Below are positions 39,736-48,507 of a DNA stretch of 64,000 nt, in pieces. The stretch's first letter is position 1, and every line of letters starts with the position of its first letter. Position numbers and translations under genes: made by a program. Origin of the DNA: Stieleria magnilauensis (lineage in GTDB: Bacteria > Planctomycetota > Planctomycetia > Pirellulales > Pirellulaceae); NCBI GenBank assembly GCA_007753675.1, contig CP036432.1, positions 3,446,394-3,510,393 of the forward strand. The letters run 5' to 3'. The notes beneath the pieces are model-generated. The model worked only from the letters and a program-made list of their open reading frames with translations. It did no database searches and was not told the DNA's origin.

Positions 39736-40476
39736 TCACGCATCCACCGGCGTTTCCGATGGCAGTGCCGTGCGGATCGTTTTCAACACGTCCGACAGAC
39801 GCGCCACGCGGGCGTAGCGGTCACACAATGTCGCCAAAGACGCTTCATGCAACTCGGGCGTCACCGTCGCGCAGCAGTCCTCGACGACGGTCACCAAGTA
39901 TCCCAGGTCACAGGCGTCGCGGACGGTCGTTTCCACGCACTCGTTCGTGTACACACCGACGACCATCAGCGACTCGATCCCCATGTTATTCAGGACATAA
40001 TGCAGATTGGTCGAGGAGAACACTCCGCTGGCCGTCTTGTTGATCACAATCTCGTCCCGCGCTTCGTCCGGCGCCACCATCTCCAAAAAGTCCGCGTCAC
40101 GCGATCCCGGTGCGGCCAGCAAGCCCAACCGCCGATGCCCCTTGCTGCGGTCGCGGCCGTCGCGTGTCAGTGCCTGAATGCGCGTGTGAATCACTTCCAA
40201 TTGGTGAGCCCGGAATGCATCCTGCAACCGTCTCACATTGGGCAGCACCAAACGCTCCAGCCGGTCGAAGTAGTACTCTTGGGCCTCCAACGGAACGCCA
40301 CTATTTTCGGCATCGCGAAACACTCCATGCCCGCGCGCCGCGTCGAGATACTGGATATCGATGCACAACAACGCCGTGTGCCCCTCGACCAACAATTCCT
40401 GTCGCTCGGGATTATCGACGATCGCGTCGTGATAAACGTCTTTGAGCGGATCGACATGGGAGGGATCATGGTTCAT
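39736..40476 (-). CDS. Isochorismatase-like cysteine hydrolase
   Basis: A 246-residue alpha/beta hydrolase of the isochorismatase superfamily with the catalytic triad D40 (LLCIDIQ), K147 (VINKTASGVF) and C180 (GVYTNECVETTVRDA, with a cis-peptide before the nucleophile). Cysteine-containing members hydrolyse amides and ureides such as N-carbamoylsarcosine, ureidoacrylate, biuret or nicotinamide. An N-terminal extension of about 30 residues is unusual. It is the last gene of a minus-strand set with an N-carbamoyl amino-acid hydrolase, asparagine synthetase and a carbamoyltransferase, which supports an amide or ureide substrate. The 86-base gap to the previous gene is the largest in that set. 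Confidence 0.88.
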   Translation of the reverse strand: MNHDPSHVDPLKDVYHDAIVDNPERQELLVEGHTALLCIDIQYLDAARGHGVFRDAENSGVPLEAQEYYFDRLERLVLPNVRRLQDAFRAHQLEVIHTRIQALTRDGRDRSKGHRRLGLLAAPGSRDADFLEMVAPDEARDEIVINKTASGVFSSTNLHYVLNNMGIESLMVVGVYTNECVETTVRDACDLGYLVTVVEDCCATVTPELHEASLATLCDRYARVARLSDVLKTIRTALPSETPVDA

Positions 40477-40562
40477 GCGTCGTGTTTCCTATTTTTTCAG
40501 TACCGAGAAAGCGTGTTGGATGAAGCAAACTCATTTCCAGGCTCACGCCCGGCGACATGGCC

Positions 40563-41801
40563 TCATCCGTTTGCCAGATCCATCAGGGAATGCAGCATCA
40601 GGTTGGCCCCGGCTTCGATGTCTGTCCAGGAGGTCCATTCGGCCGGCGAGTGACTTTGTCCATTCTTGCTGGGGACAAAAATCATGCCAACCGGAACCAT
40701 GCTACCCATGATTTGCGCGTCGTGGGCCGCCCCGCTATGCATTTGCAGATGCGTCAGTTCCAACCGCTCGGCTTGGCGGAGCAACCGTTTGACGATCGCG
40801 GGGTCGGCGGCGACCGGCGGCAAGTAACTCTTTTGCTGGAATTCGAACATCAAATTCCGGCGACGGGCGATGGCCGAAAGCGCCTTGCGAAAGGCGTTGC
40901 CCAGATCGGCCAGCGTTTCCGGGCTGGTGTCCCGCACGTCTAGCGAAAACTCGACGATCCCTGGAACCGTGTTCGCCGCACCCGGCAAGATCTGCGCCTT
41001 GCCGATCGTCGCACGGCTTCGCGCACTGCCGTTTTCGTCCAAGATCCGGGGGATGGCAGAGGCAAAGTCGGCAAGGCCCATGAAAGCGTCGTGCCGCATC
41101 TCCATCGGAGTCGTTCCGGCGTGATTCGCTTCGCCCTTCAGATTGACCGACCAGGTAAACAGCCCGGTGATCTCGTCGACAATGCCCACCGATTTCTGAC
41201 CGCGATCCAGCACCGGGCCCTGCTCGATGTGCAACTCCAAATAGCTCGCAATCGTCTCGGGGTCGCGAGCCGCGTCGAGCGCACCGAGGGGATCGAATCC
41301 ATGCCGCCGCAGCTCGTCGCCCAGTAGAACGCCGTCCAAGTCAGAAAGCGTAGCCAACACGTCCGGGTTCAATTGGCCGCACACCGCCTGAGACCCGAAC
41401 ATCCCGCCGAAGCGTCCTTCTTCGTCGCTGAACGCAATCAATTCGATCGTCCGCTCGGGCACGACGCCCTGTTCGCGAAGACAACGCAGGCATTCCAAGG
41501 CGACAATGACGCCCAGTGTCCCGTCCAGAGCTCCGGCGCACGGCACCGTGTCAATGTGCGACCCGACCAAGATTCTCGCCTGGTCGGTCGCCCCCGACAA
41601 CTCGGCCGAAACATTCACGGCGCCGTCAGTCCGAGGCTCCAACCCGGCGTGTTCGATCCGATCCTTGAGCCAGCGTTTCCCCTCCATGTCCGCATCGGTG
41701 AACGCCATCCGGTAAATGCCACGATCGTCGCGACAGCGACCGATCTGGGCAAGTTCGTGGATGTCGTTTTTGATTCGTTCTAGGTTGACGCTCAAGTCCA
41801 T
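40563..41801 (-). CDS. M20-family N-carbamoyl-L-amino-acid hydrolase/allantoate amidohydrolase-like
   Basis: The 412-residue enzyme has all features of the AllC/HyuC group: metal ligands in GSHIDTV, GALDGTLG, SDEEGRF and ELHIEQGP, the dimerisation-domain substrate arginine region (DVRDTSPETL), the MHSGAAHDA block and the terminal NGQSHSPAEW. These enzymes remove a carbamoyl group or ammonia from ureido acids, giving CO2, NH3 and the amino acid. The gene starts 13 bases after the asparagine synthetase gene. Together with the neighbouring carbamoyltransferase it makes a set that can both add and remove carbamoyl groups; the natural substrate is unknown. Confidence 0.92.
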   Translation of the reverse strand: MDLSVNLERIKNDIHELAQIGRCRDDRGIYRMAFTDADMEGKRWLKDRIEHAGLEPRTDGAVNVSAELSGATDQARILVGSHIDTVPCAGALDGTLGVIVALECLRCLREQGVVPERTIELIAFSDEEGRFGGMFGSQAVCGQLNPDVLATLSDLDGVLLGDELRRHGFDPLGALDAARDPETIASYLELHIEQGPVLDRGQKSVGIVDEITGLFTWSVNLKGEANHAGTTPMEMRHDAFMGLADFASAIPRILDENGSARSRATIGKAQILPGAANTVPGIVEFSLDVRDTSPETLADLGNAFRKALSAIARRRNLMFEFQQKSYLPPVAADPAIVKRLLRQAERLELTHLQMHSGAAHDAQIMGSMVPVGMIFVPSKNGQSHSPAEWTSWTDIEAGANLMLHSLMDLANG

Positions 41802-41814
41802 GGAGTTCTCATCG

Positions 41815-43737
41815 TTAATCGACCGTCGGCAGCGGCATGCCTTCGACGTACTGTCCCTGCAGCATGTGCAGCTGCAACGCGTGGTTCATCAGAATGTCAT
41901 TTCGACGCGCAATCGTGCCGTCGGTTTCGCGCCATGCCTGGGTAATAAACTGATCAACACGTTCGTGGTTCAAAATCCCCAACTCGTTCATACGTGTTGG
42001 CGTTAACCAGTGATCGATCATCTCCTGCACGGCGTTTCGTTTGACCGGATCGGTGTGCGCCGGCGGCGCCATGAACGCGAACTTCTTTCGTTCGTAAAGT
42101 TCCCTGGGCAACACGTTGACCATCGCTTCGCGCAACACCCATTTCTCGACGCCGTCACGAATGCGGATGTCCGGCGGAATCGTCACCGCATACTCGGCCA
42201 GATGATGGTCCAGGAACGCCGGTCGGGCTTCCATGCTGTTGGCCATGTCCATTCGGTCACCGCCCCAGGTCAGGATCTGGCCTTCGAGCATCGTCTTGCT
42301 CCAAGTGTATTGCGAGATATCCAAACGGTGTCTGCCGCGCACTTGAGCGGGGTCAATCGCCGCGGCGACTTCGGCGACCGGGTCGTAGGTCTCCAACAAA
42401 TCGATCAACTCGTCCGAGAGCAGCGAACGTGCCGCGCGCAGCGTCAGCATCCAGGGTTGAATCCACGACGGCGTAAAACCGCACAGGTCTTGCCAGGCCG
42501 GATGCAACTGGTCCTCTTCGGCCAAGATGGCGCCGGCAAAAATACCCCCTTCCCCTTTTTCGCGTCCCAGCCAATCACGTTTGAAGAACGGATAACCGCC
42601 GAACAATTCATCGGAGCCTTCGCCCGTGATGACCGCTTTGTAGTTGCAGGCCCGGACGCGTCGGCTCATGTGCCACTTCGCCACCGCCAGGGTGTTGTAG
42701 AACGTCCGCTCGGCGTGCCACGTCGCCCGCTCGAACGCCGGCCCGTAGAGTTCCTTTTCCGTCAACCGCAACAGCTCTTGTTCGGCACCGGTGCGTTCGG
42801 CCATTAACTTGGCGATGTTCGATTCGTCATATTCATCGCTGTCAAAGGCGATCGTGAACGCCTTGACCGGCGATTGCTGCAGGGTTGTCGCCAAACCCAA
42901 AATCGAACAACTGTCGATACCGCCGGACAGGTAACACCCCACCGGCACGTCGGCTTCTAATCGGGTCGCGACCGCATCGATCAAGCGGTCCTGGACGCCC
43001 TGGACATACTCTTGCGGATCCGCACCGGATTCGTGTGACGTGGGAAATTCTAGATCCCACCAACGCTTCGATTCGGTCACCAATCGATCGCCCACCCGTT
43101 GGACGATCAGCATGTGACCCGGCTGAAGCGCTTGCACACCTTCGAATGCCGTCGTTCCCGGAACCATGACCTGCATCATCTGGTGGATCGCAGCCTTGGG
43201 GCACAGTCGCGGAACGACGCTGGGGTGCTTCAAGATCGACTTGACCTCCGATCCCCACACAATCCCATCGTCCTTGACGGCGTAGTACAGCGGTTTGATG
43301 CCGAATCGATCTCGGATCAGAATCAATCGTTTCTCGCGATGGTCGTACAAGACGATCGCAAATTCCCCACGCAACCGTTCCACGAAGGACAATCCGTGCC
43401 GCAGATACAACGGCAGCGTGATCGCGCTGTCGCTCTTTCCGTCGCTGGCGAGTGACTGACACGCCAACCGAGTTCGCTCGCGTTTGTAACCATACAATTC
43501 CCCGTTGACCGTGACCGCGTAGTCACCGTCGCGGGTCTCGATCGGTTGGTGCCCGTGATCCAAGCCGATGATCGACAGGCGGGTGTGCCCCAGGGCGAGA
43601 CCTTGATCGAGAAAAAACTTGCTGCCCCGTTCGTCGGGGCCGCGATGGTCCAAAACGTCCAACATCTGGTCTAGCGTGAAACGCAGCTCGCGCTCGTTCG
43701 TCCGCGCGGGATTCCAAAATCCAGTGATTCCGCACAT
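41815..43737 (-). CDS. asnB: Asparagine synthetase, glutamine-hydrolysing (AsnB family)
   Basis: The 640-residue protein starts MCGITGF, so C2 is the free glutaminase nucleophile after methionine removal. The class II glutaminase domain (1-210) shows HRGPDERG and NGELYGY; the synthetase domain carries the ATP pyrophosphatase loop LSGGIDSCS and later GEGSDELFGGYPFFKRD. It makes an acyl-adenylate from aspartate or an analogue and amidates it with ammonia from glutamine. The family also includes enzymes that amidate secondary metabolites. Located between a carbamoyltransferase and an N-carbamoyl hydrolase, it could amidate an aspartate-derived ureido compound rather than make asparagine for protein synthesis. 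Confidence 0.93.
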   Translation of the reverse strand: MCGITGFWNPARTNERELRFTLDQMLDVLDHRGPDERGSKFFLDQGLALGHTRLSIIGLDHGHQPIETRDGDYAVTVNGELYGYKRERTRLACQSLASDGKSDSAITLPLYLRHGLSFVERLRGEFAIVLYDHREKRLILIRDRFGIKPLYYAVKDDGIVWGSEVKSILKHPSVVPRLCPKAAIHQMMQVMVPGTTAFEGVQALQPGHMLIVQRVGDRLVTESKRWWDLEFPTSHESGADPQEYVQGVQDRLIDAVATRLEADVPVGCYLSGGIDSCSILGLATTLQQSPVKAFTIAFDSDEYDESNIAKLMAERTGAEQELLRLTEKELYGPAFERATWHAERTFYNTLAVAKWHMSRRVRACNYKAVITGEGSDELFGGYPFFKRDWLGREKGEGGIFAGAILAEEDQLHPAWQDLCGFTPSWIQPWMLTLRAARSLLSDELIDLLETYDPVAEVAAAIDPAQVRGRHRLDISQYTWSKTMLEGQILTWGGDRMDMANSMEARPAFLDHHLAEYAVTIPPDIRIRDGVEKWVLREAMVNVLPRELYERKKFAFMAPPAHTDPVKRNAVQEMIDHWLTPTRMNELGILNHERVDQFITQAWRETDGTIARRNDILMNHALQLHMLQGQYVEGMPLPTVD

Positions 43738-43772
43738 GTGTGCCTTCCGTATTAATCTCTATCGTGGTGTCG

Positions 43773-44852
43773 TTAGCAAAGTTCCGAAATCCGGTCCAGC
43801 CGATTCAAGACGGCGGCCAACACGGCTTGACGGACGAACACGGCGCCCGCGGCTTGGGCGAAATAAAGGTTGTGTTCCGATTCGTCCAAATCCTCGGACA
43901 GTTCCTCGTTGCGGGCGAGCGGATGCATGATCACCGCCCCCGGTTGCAAATTGCTCGACGCATCCAACGCGTACCGGCTGTCCAGATTCCGGTAGCTGTC
44001 ACCGAGAAATGCGATCGAGTTGACATAGACGACATCCAGTGTCGGCAAGACCTGCTGGACATCATTGGTGATCTCAATCGGAATCGGCGACTCTTCAATC
44101 GGCTCGGTCAAATCCAACCCAACCGGGTCGGCCATTTCGGAAACCAACGTGATTTTGGAAACCGCGTTAACGAACATCAGCGACAGACGCAGAAAACTCT
44201 TGACCGCACGCATCGATCCCGGCGTGCCGACAATTCCCAAATGGATTTTCTTGTCGTCTGGACACGACTGGTCGCTCAGCTCCGGCCGCCACTTCAGCAA
44301 CGTGTACCAGTCCAACAGCGCCTGCGTCGGGTGATGACCGCTGCCATTGCCGGCGTTGATCAGCGGACGCTCGAGATTCTTTTGAATCTCCTCGACACTT
44401 TCGGTTTCGGGATGCCGCATGATAACGACATCTCCGTAGGTATTGAACATCTCGCCGATGTCGGCCAACGACTCGCCCTTGGCGATGCCGGTGACTTGTC
44501 CGTCGGGGACCGACAGGACCTTTCCGTCCAATCGAAGCACCGCGCTTTCGAACGACAATCGCGTCCGCGTGCTCGCTTCGAAAAACGCCGTGATCGCGAT
44601 TTTCCCGTCCAGCGGCTTCTTCATCTCCACATTCCGCGTTTCCAACAACGCGGCCAACTGGGCGATCGCCACCACGGTCTCGCGATCGAACTGCCGCGGA
44701 TTGACGATCGACGTGCCCGCAAGCTTGTGCAGCGTCTCCCAGTCGACTTGCATGTCGGTGTGTGCGAGCAGATCCTTGGGATCCAATTTGCGGCCTTTCG
44801 AATTGGTCGCGAACTCCGTCAACGCACGGCGCTTTTGTGTCGTGTTCATCAT
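43773..44852 (-). CDS. Aspartate-carbamoyltransferase-like enzyme with altered acceptor site
   Basis: The carbamoyl-phosphate half is intact: FEASTRTRLSFESA, the KGESLADI loop with the catalytic lysine, and HPTQALLD. The amino-acceptor half differs from PyrB: the segment that in E. coli reads R229-V-Q231, which grips aspartate, is aligned here as S-I-A in VYVNSIAFLGDS, and the HPLPR loop is HPLARNEE. So it surely transfers carbamoyl from carbamoyl phosphate, but probably not to aspartate. ATG-ATG at 44852/44849 is the start, 10 bases after a 40-residue membrane-protein gene; a frame extending to 44954 would read through that gene. Position in an amide/ureide set supports a specialised role, not pyrimidine synthesis. 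Confidence 0.88.
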   Translation of the reverse strand: MMNTTQKRRALTEFATNSKGRKLDPKDLLAHTDMQVDWETLHKLAGTSIVNPRQFDRETVVAIAQLAALLETRNVEMKKPLDGKIAITAFFEASTRTRLSFESAVLRLDGKVLSVPDGQVTGIAKGESLADIGEMFNTYGDVVIMRHPETESVEEIQKNLERPLINAGNGSGHHPTQALLDWYTLLKWRPELSDQSCPDDKKIHLGIVGTPGSMRAVKSFLRLSLMFVNAVSKITLVSEMADPVGLDLTEPIEESPIPIEITNDVQQVLPTLDVVYVNSIAFLGDSYRNLDSRYALDASSNLQPGAVIMHPLARNEELSEDLDESEHNLYFAQAAGAVFVRQAVLAAVLNRLDRISELC

Positions 44853-44862
44853 CAGTACGGGT

Positions 44863-44985
44863 CTACCAGATTCTTTTTTCTTTAAAGTCGAGGATCCAAA
44901 ACACGATGAGTGCCGCCGCACCCACGCCACACAGCGTGAGTCCACCCACCACAATCAACTCCAGAAACCAGAGGGGAAACATCAT
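44863..44985 (-). CDS. 40-residue membrane protein coupled to the symporter gene
   Basis: A short gene between the symporter and the carbamoyltransferase genes. The minus strand has GGGAGGTGA, an excellent ribosome-binding site, seven bases before ATG 44985. The ATG overlaps the symporter stop codon (ATGA), and the protein begins MMFPLWFLELIVVGGLTL, has one long hydrophobic helix of about 28 residues, and ends with a charged tail (DFKEKRIW) before a TAG. Small membrane proteins are known partners of several sodium symporters (for example the DUF485, DUF3311 and YhdT types). Another such pair occurs at 63101-64000. Function is inferred from coupling and topology only. Confidence 0.8.
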   Translation of the reverse strand: MMFPLWFLELIVVGGLTLCGVGAAALIVFWILDFKEKRIW

Positions 44986-46574
44986 CGCGTTTCACCTCCC
45001 TTAGGGATATCTCCAACCATAACACCTCGTCCATTGGGGTCGATGGGGCCGCCGTCGTCGCCACGGCCTGCTTGCGGCGTTCCTGGCGAATCAGACAACA
45101 ATCGGAAATCAAAGTCATCGGGGTACAAATACATCCCTATCAAAAACACCACACCGGAAGTCGCCGCCCCGATCAATGAAGCGACAAACCATCCGATCGC
45201 AAAATACGCCACCAACCCGAGTGACGTGCCGACCACCATCGACGCACAAGCCGCGATCGGACTGGAACGACGAAAATACAGACCGCCGATGATTGGCCAA
45301 ATACAACTTCCGACCATCGGTCCGGCAAAAAAAAGAACCGTCGCCAGGGTGCCCACGTTGGGATAAGCGGCGCACCAGGTGACCACCCCCAACCCGATGA
45401 TCGCGAACAACGACCAACGCCGCTTGATCGCGTCGCTGGCGCGGCTGCCCGTGATCCGTTTCGCCAGCGGCTCGGCGATGTCGTTGACGACCAAATCACT
45501 TGTCGCAGCCAACAAGCTGTCGATGCTCGATGCCAGCGAGCAAAACACCACCACGAACACTAACAACGCGCCGCCGGTGCCCAACAACGTCGCGGCGACC
45601 AACGGCCCGACCGTGTCGGGTTGGCTGACTCCGATCCCCAGCGCCGGCGCGGCCAAGCCCAAAAAACCGGCGACGATCGGAACGGGCAACCACAGCAACC
45701 CGCCCAGCAAATACGCCTTGGGCCCGACCCCCTCACGCATCGCAAACGCGCGGCTCCACCACACGTTGCTGTGAAAAATTTCTCCAAAACCAAACAACAT
45801 ATTATTAAACAGTGCCATCAACGCCGCCGGAAACAGAACCGACAACAGCATCGGTCGATCGTCTTGCAACTGATGATGAACGTCCGCAATGTCGACATGC
45901 AGCAGCACCGCGATCGCGACGACCACCAAACCGATCAGGATGATGATGCTTTGCACAAAGTCCGTGCCGATGACGGCGTACATGCCGCCAAAAAGCGTGT
46001 ACAGCACACAGACCGCTAACACGACCGTCATCCCGACCTCATACGGAATGCCCGAGAGTGCGTTAAGTAATTTGCCGCCCGCCATCGCCATCGAGATCAA
46101 CCACGTCATCGCGTAGAACAGCGAGATGATCAGAAACGGGACCGAGCCCAAACGCCCATAACGACGCCGAACAAATTCGACCGCCGTGTAGCCGTGCGGC
46201 ATCAAGCGACGAATCCTGCCGCTCAGCGGAGCAAACGCGAACAATCCGAAACTGGCCGTCGAATACGCCAATGCACCCCAAATGCCCAATTGCAGCGCGA
46301 ACTGCGGCGCCAACATCGTCGTGTTGGATGTCACCCAAGTCGCCACCGCCGTCGCCGTGCCGAGGGCCAATCCGACGTTGCGGCCCGCGACGGCAAAACC
46401 GTCGTAGGACGTCGCCCGGCGGCCCCACCAAATGCCCAGACCGATCCACGCCAATCCGAACAACAGCAGCATCCCGTAGCCGGCCTCTTGACTGAGAATG
46501 CGACCGGCGTCGACTGATTCGGAATAGATCAACACGGTCGAGATCCCTTCGGTTCCCATCTCTGCGATCGTCAT
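44982..46574 (-). CDS. Sodium:solute symporter (SSS family)
   Basis: A 530-residue integral membrane protein with about 13 hydrophobic segments. Sodium-symporter signatures are present: GRNVGLALGTATAVATWV in the second helix, the conserved SxxxG/TT turn (TSNTTMLAPQF), GGMYAVIGTDFVQSIIILIG, and VVFCSLASSIDSLLAATSDLVVNDI near helix 8-9. These couple sodium entry to uptake of urea, sugars, nucleobases, amino acids or carboxylates; the specificity cannot be read. ATG 46574 overlaps the upstream FnIII gene's stop, and its own stop overlaps the 40-residue gene. Its place before the carbamoyltransferase, asparagine synthetase and ureido-hydrolase genes suggests import of a substrate used by them. 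Confidence 0.93.
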   Translation of the reverse strand: MTIAEMGTEGISTVLIYSESVDAGRILSQEAGYGMLLLFGLAWIGLGIWWGRRATSYDGFAVAGRNVGLALGTATAVATWVTSNTTMLAPQFALQLGIWGALAYSTASFGLFAFAPLSGRIRRLMPHGYTAVEFVRRRYGRLGSVPFLIISLFYAMTWLISMAMAGGKLLNALSGIPYEVGMTVVLAVCVLYTLFGGMYAVIGTDFVQSIIILIGLVVVAIAVLLHVDIADVHHQLQDDRPMLLSVLFPAALMALFNNMLFGFGEIFHSNVWWSRAFAMREGVGPKAYLLGGLLWLPVPIVAGFLGLAAPALGIGVSQPDTVGPLVAATLLGTGGALLVFVVVFCSLASSIDSLLAATSDLVVNDIAEPLAKRITGSRASDAIKRRWSLFAIIGLGVVTWCAAYPNVGTLATVLFFAGPMVGSCIWPIIGGLYFRRSSPIAACASMVVGTSLGLVAYFAIGWFVASLIGAATSGVVFLIGMYLYPDDFDFRLLSDSPGTPQAGRGDDGGPIDPNGRGVMVGDIPKGGETR

Positions 46575-47158
46575 GACTGGTCCCCCGATTCGATCGAGGT
46601 TGGTATCGACGACACGCCAGCGTCGACTCCGGCGATCTGTTTTTCGATCCAACGGCCGCGCAGGATGACGAAAACGATTCCGGAAACAACGACCGCCCCA
46701 ATCGCAAACAAACCCAGCGACGGAAACAGGCCCCAGTGCTTGACCGTCGCCACCGCCGGTTCAGAGGTCGCGAGGACTTGTCCGTCATCGCCGATCGCTT
46801 CGACACGATACCGGTAGACCCCGTCGCTCAACCCGGACTGAAACGATTTTGTCGCGACGCCCTGATACACGATCTCGTCGGCACGGTCGCGGACGCGGTA
46901 CGACACCGCCCCGTCCACCGCCGACCACTCGAGCGTGAAGTAACCCTCACGCAAGACGCCCAACTGGGGTTCGACAAACGCCAGCGCAGGCGGCGACTCC
47001 GGGTCAGGCGGCAACTCCGATTCGGGCTCGGCTGCCATCGCAACCGAGCACCACGTCGCCAGCGGACTTCCAAGCAGCAACAGCGCGGCCGCAGCCATGC
47101 CAGCAAGCATCGGGCAACCCAGTGCCCGTGCGCCGCGGCGATTTCGGCGAGTGTTCAT
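46571..47158 (-). CDS. Fibronectin type III-like membrane protein
   Basis: The 195-residue product has an N-terminal signal segment (AGMAAAALLLLGSPLATW), an FnIII-like domain at about 80-135 (GYFTLEWSAVDGAVSYRV, with DGVYRYRVEAIG) and a C-terminal transmembrane helix (LGLFAIGAVVVSGIVFVIL) followed by a charged cytoplasmic tail. It therefore anchors a binding-type domain on the periplasmic or paryphoplasmic side. It is translationally coupled to the symporter gene (ATGA) and probably assists it, for example as a ligand-capturing partner. The start is taken at ATG 47158 with AGGT upstream; ATGs at 47170 and 47176 are possible. Confidence 0.75.
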   Translation of the reverse strand: MNTRRNRRGARALGCPMLAGMAAAALLLLGSPLATWCSVAMAAEPESELPPDPESPPALAFVEPQLGVLREGYFTLEWSAVDGAVSYRVRDRADEIVYQGVATKSFQSGLSDGVYRYRVEAIGDDGQVLATSEPAVATVKHWGLFPSLGLFAIGAVVVSGIVFVILRGRWIEKQIAGVDAGVSSIPTSIESGDQS

Positions 47159-47193
47159 TTGACCTAACATCCCCATGAAAGCGGGCTTCTCGC

Positions 47194-47418
47194 CTAGCGG
47201 CGTCGGACGCGTTTGAGCCAATAGTCGACACCCATCTCGTTGATCGGCGCGCCGTCCAAACAGACGGTGATCTTCTCAGTCCCGTCGGCCAGGTTTTCCA
47301 GTTGCTTGGCGGCAGCTTCGCCGCTTTTGGCATCCACCGGAAACGACTCCAACACGGTGCCGTCGCCATCGATCTGTTTGACTTCGTAAGTTTTGTGTAG
47401 TGAATCCGACCATTCCAT
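47194..47418 (-). CDS. Small unknown protein
   Basis: A 74-residue acidic protein without membrane segments. It begins MEWSDSLHKTYEVKQID and has the pattern of a small alpha/beta fold; no family is recognised. ATG 47418 is preferred because AGGAG lies 8 bases before it; ATG 47424 is only 2 bases from that site. It lies between a two-helix membrane protein gene (12 bases upstream) and the FnIII gene (35 bases downstream), all on the minus strand. Confidence 0.6.
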   Translation of the reverse strand: MEWSDSLHKTYEVKQIDGDGTVLESFPVDAKSGEAAAKQLENLADGTEKITVCLDGAPINEMGVDYWLKRVRRR

Positions 47419-47430
47419 CGTCATGTCTCC

Positions 47431-47805
47431 TTAGGAGGAAAGTGGTGTGGAAGAGATTTGTGAATCTCTGTGAAGCGACGTCACCAACCCGTAACAGGCC
47501 AGTAACAAGACAAACGTCAAGGGATGTGCGGCCGCAATCGATGCGGCCTGCAATGCGTCCAGGCCTCCGCCATCGAGCAAGGCAGTGGCGACCGGCCCTT
47601 CACTGATCGCCTTGCAAACGGCAACAAACGCATCCTGCAACTCGTTGGCCGGCCACACGAAACACAGCAACGCGACCGCCAACACGATCGCAGCACTCCT
47701 AAGCAAAACGACCGGGTGCATCTCACAGTGCGGACCGATCACCACGCGCGGCAGCTGCTCGGCACGGGATGTGGTGGGGCGTTGAGTAGTAGTCGTATGG
47801 CTCAA
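47431..47805 (-). CDS. Two-helix membrane protein of unknown function
   Basis: The 124-residue protein has a Thr/Arg-rich start, then hydrophobic segments at about 33-52 (VLLRSAAIVLAVALLCFVW) and 94-111 (TFVLLLACYGLVTSL), with a polar loop containing alanine-rich helices between. No characterised family is recognised. It is the first gene of the minus-strand series that includes the symporter, carbamoyltransferase, asparagine synthetase and ureido-hydrolase genes. Whether it belongs to that transcript is inferred only from 12-base spacing. Confidence 0.6.
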   Translation of the reverse strand: MSHTTTTQRPTTSRAEQLPRVVIGPHCEMHPVVLLRSAAIVLAVALLCFVWPANELQDAFVAVCKAISEGPVATALLDGGGLDALQAASIAAAHPLTFVLLLACYGLVTSLHRDSQISSTPLSS

Positions 47806-48507
47806 GAATCAATCGAGAAAGGAAATGGAACGTGCCTGAAAACGTGCCGGGCTTATCAGTCTGCTGATTTCGGAACACCGACTCAATCAGTATGCCTTGA
47901 TGGCTTGCCGAACAGAAACACACACCAGCTCAGGTGCCCTTTCCGGCCTCCATCGACCCAGTGCTGAAGCCCCGATTTCAGTCGCTCCAACTACTCGTCG
48001 GAAATCTTGCCGCTCTAATGCGGCTGGCAATCTCCAGTCACGCTCAACACGCGGGAGCATTGATTGACGAGCTGAGGCAAAATCCCCTTCCGACTGCCAC
48101 CGTTGCTGCCAGTCGATCAACTCATCCCGAACCTCCACGACACCCCCAACCCCCGAACATACCCGCCAGCACAGGTATCTTCTGACCTCACCTCGGTGGG
48201 GCCAACCGCGTCGTCTTGGGAGTTGCATTCGTGCAGGGATTCGTCGGGTGCCATCTGGTTTTGCCTAAGGGAAACGATCGTCGACTTGCGGTCTAGCCAC
48301 TCTGGACGAGTCGCGTAGGTTAACAGAAATTGGTTTGAGCTGAAAGCAGTTTTGTGTTCGGCGAGAGTCTATGGACGGCTCCCGGGCGGCGTCAACCTCG
48401 CGTTTTCCCACCGAACTGAACGCCTGAACCGGCCTGAAATTTCCCCCCGGCACCGATTGAGCTAAATTGAGTGGTGACGGTGGAAGACGCGTCTCATTTC
48501 ATTCACT
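47806..48507. other. Intergenic region without a convincing gene
   Basis: About 700 bases between divergent genes. Short frames exist on both strands (for example 47934-48185 + and 47887-48228 -), but they have no recognised family, no good ribosome-binding site and overlap each other. Promoters for both flanking genes must lie here; a decayed gene cannot be excluded. Confidence 0.45.

Noticed and set aside
47887..48228. Possible small gene (-) and an overlapping frame (+) at 47934-48185
   Set aside because: No ribosome-binding site or family likeness; two overlapping frames on opposite strands cannot both be trusted. A decayed gene remains possible.
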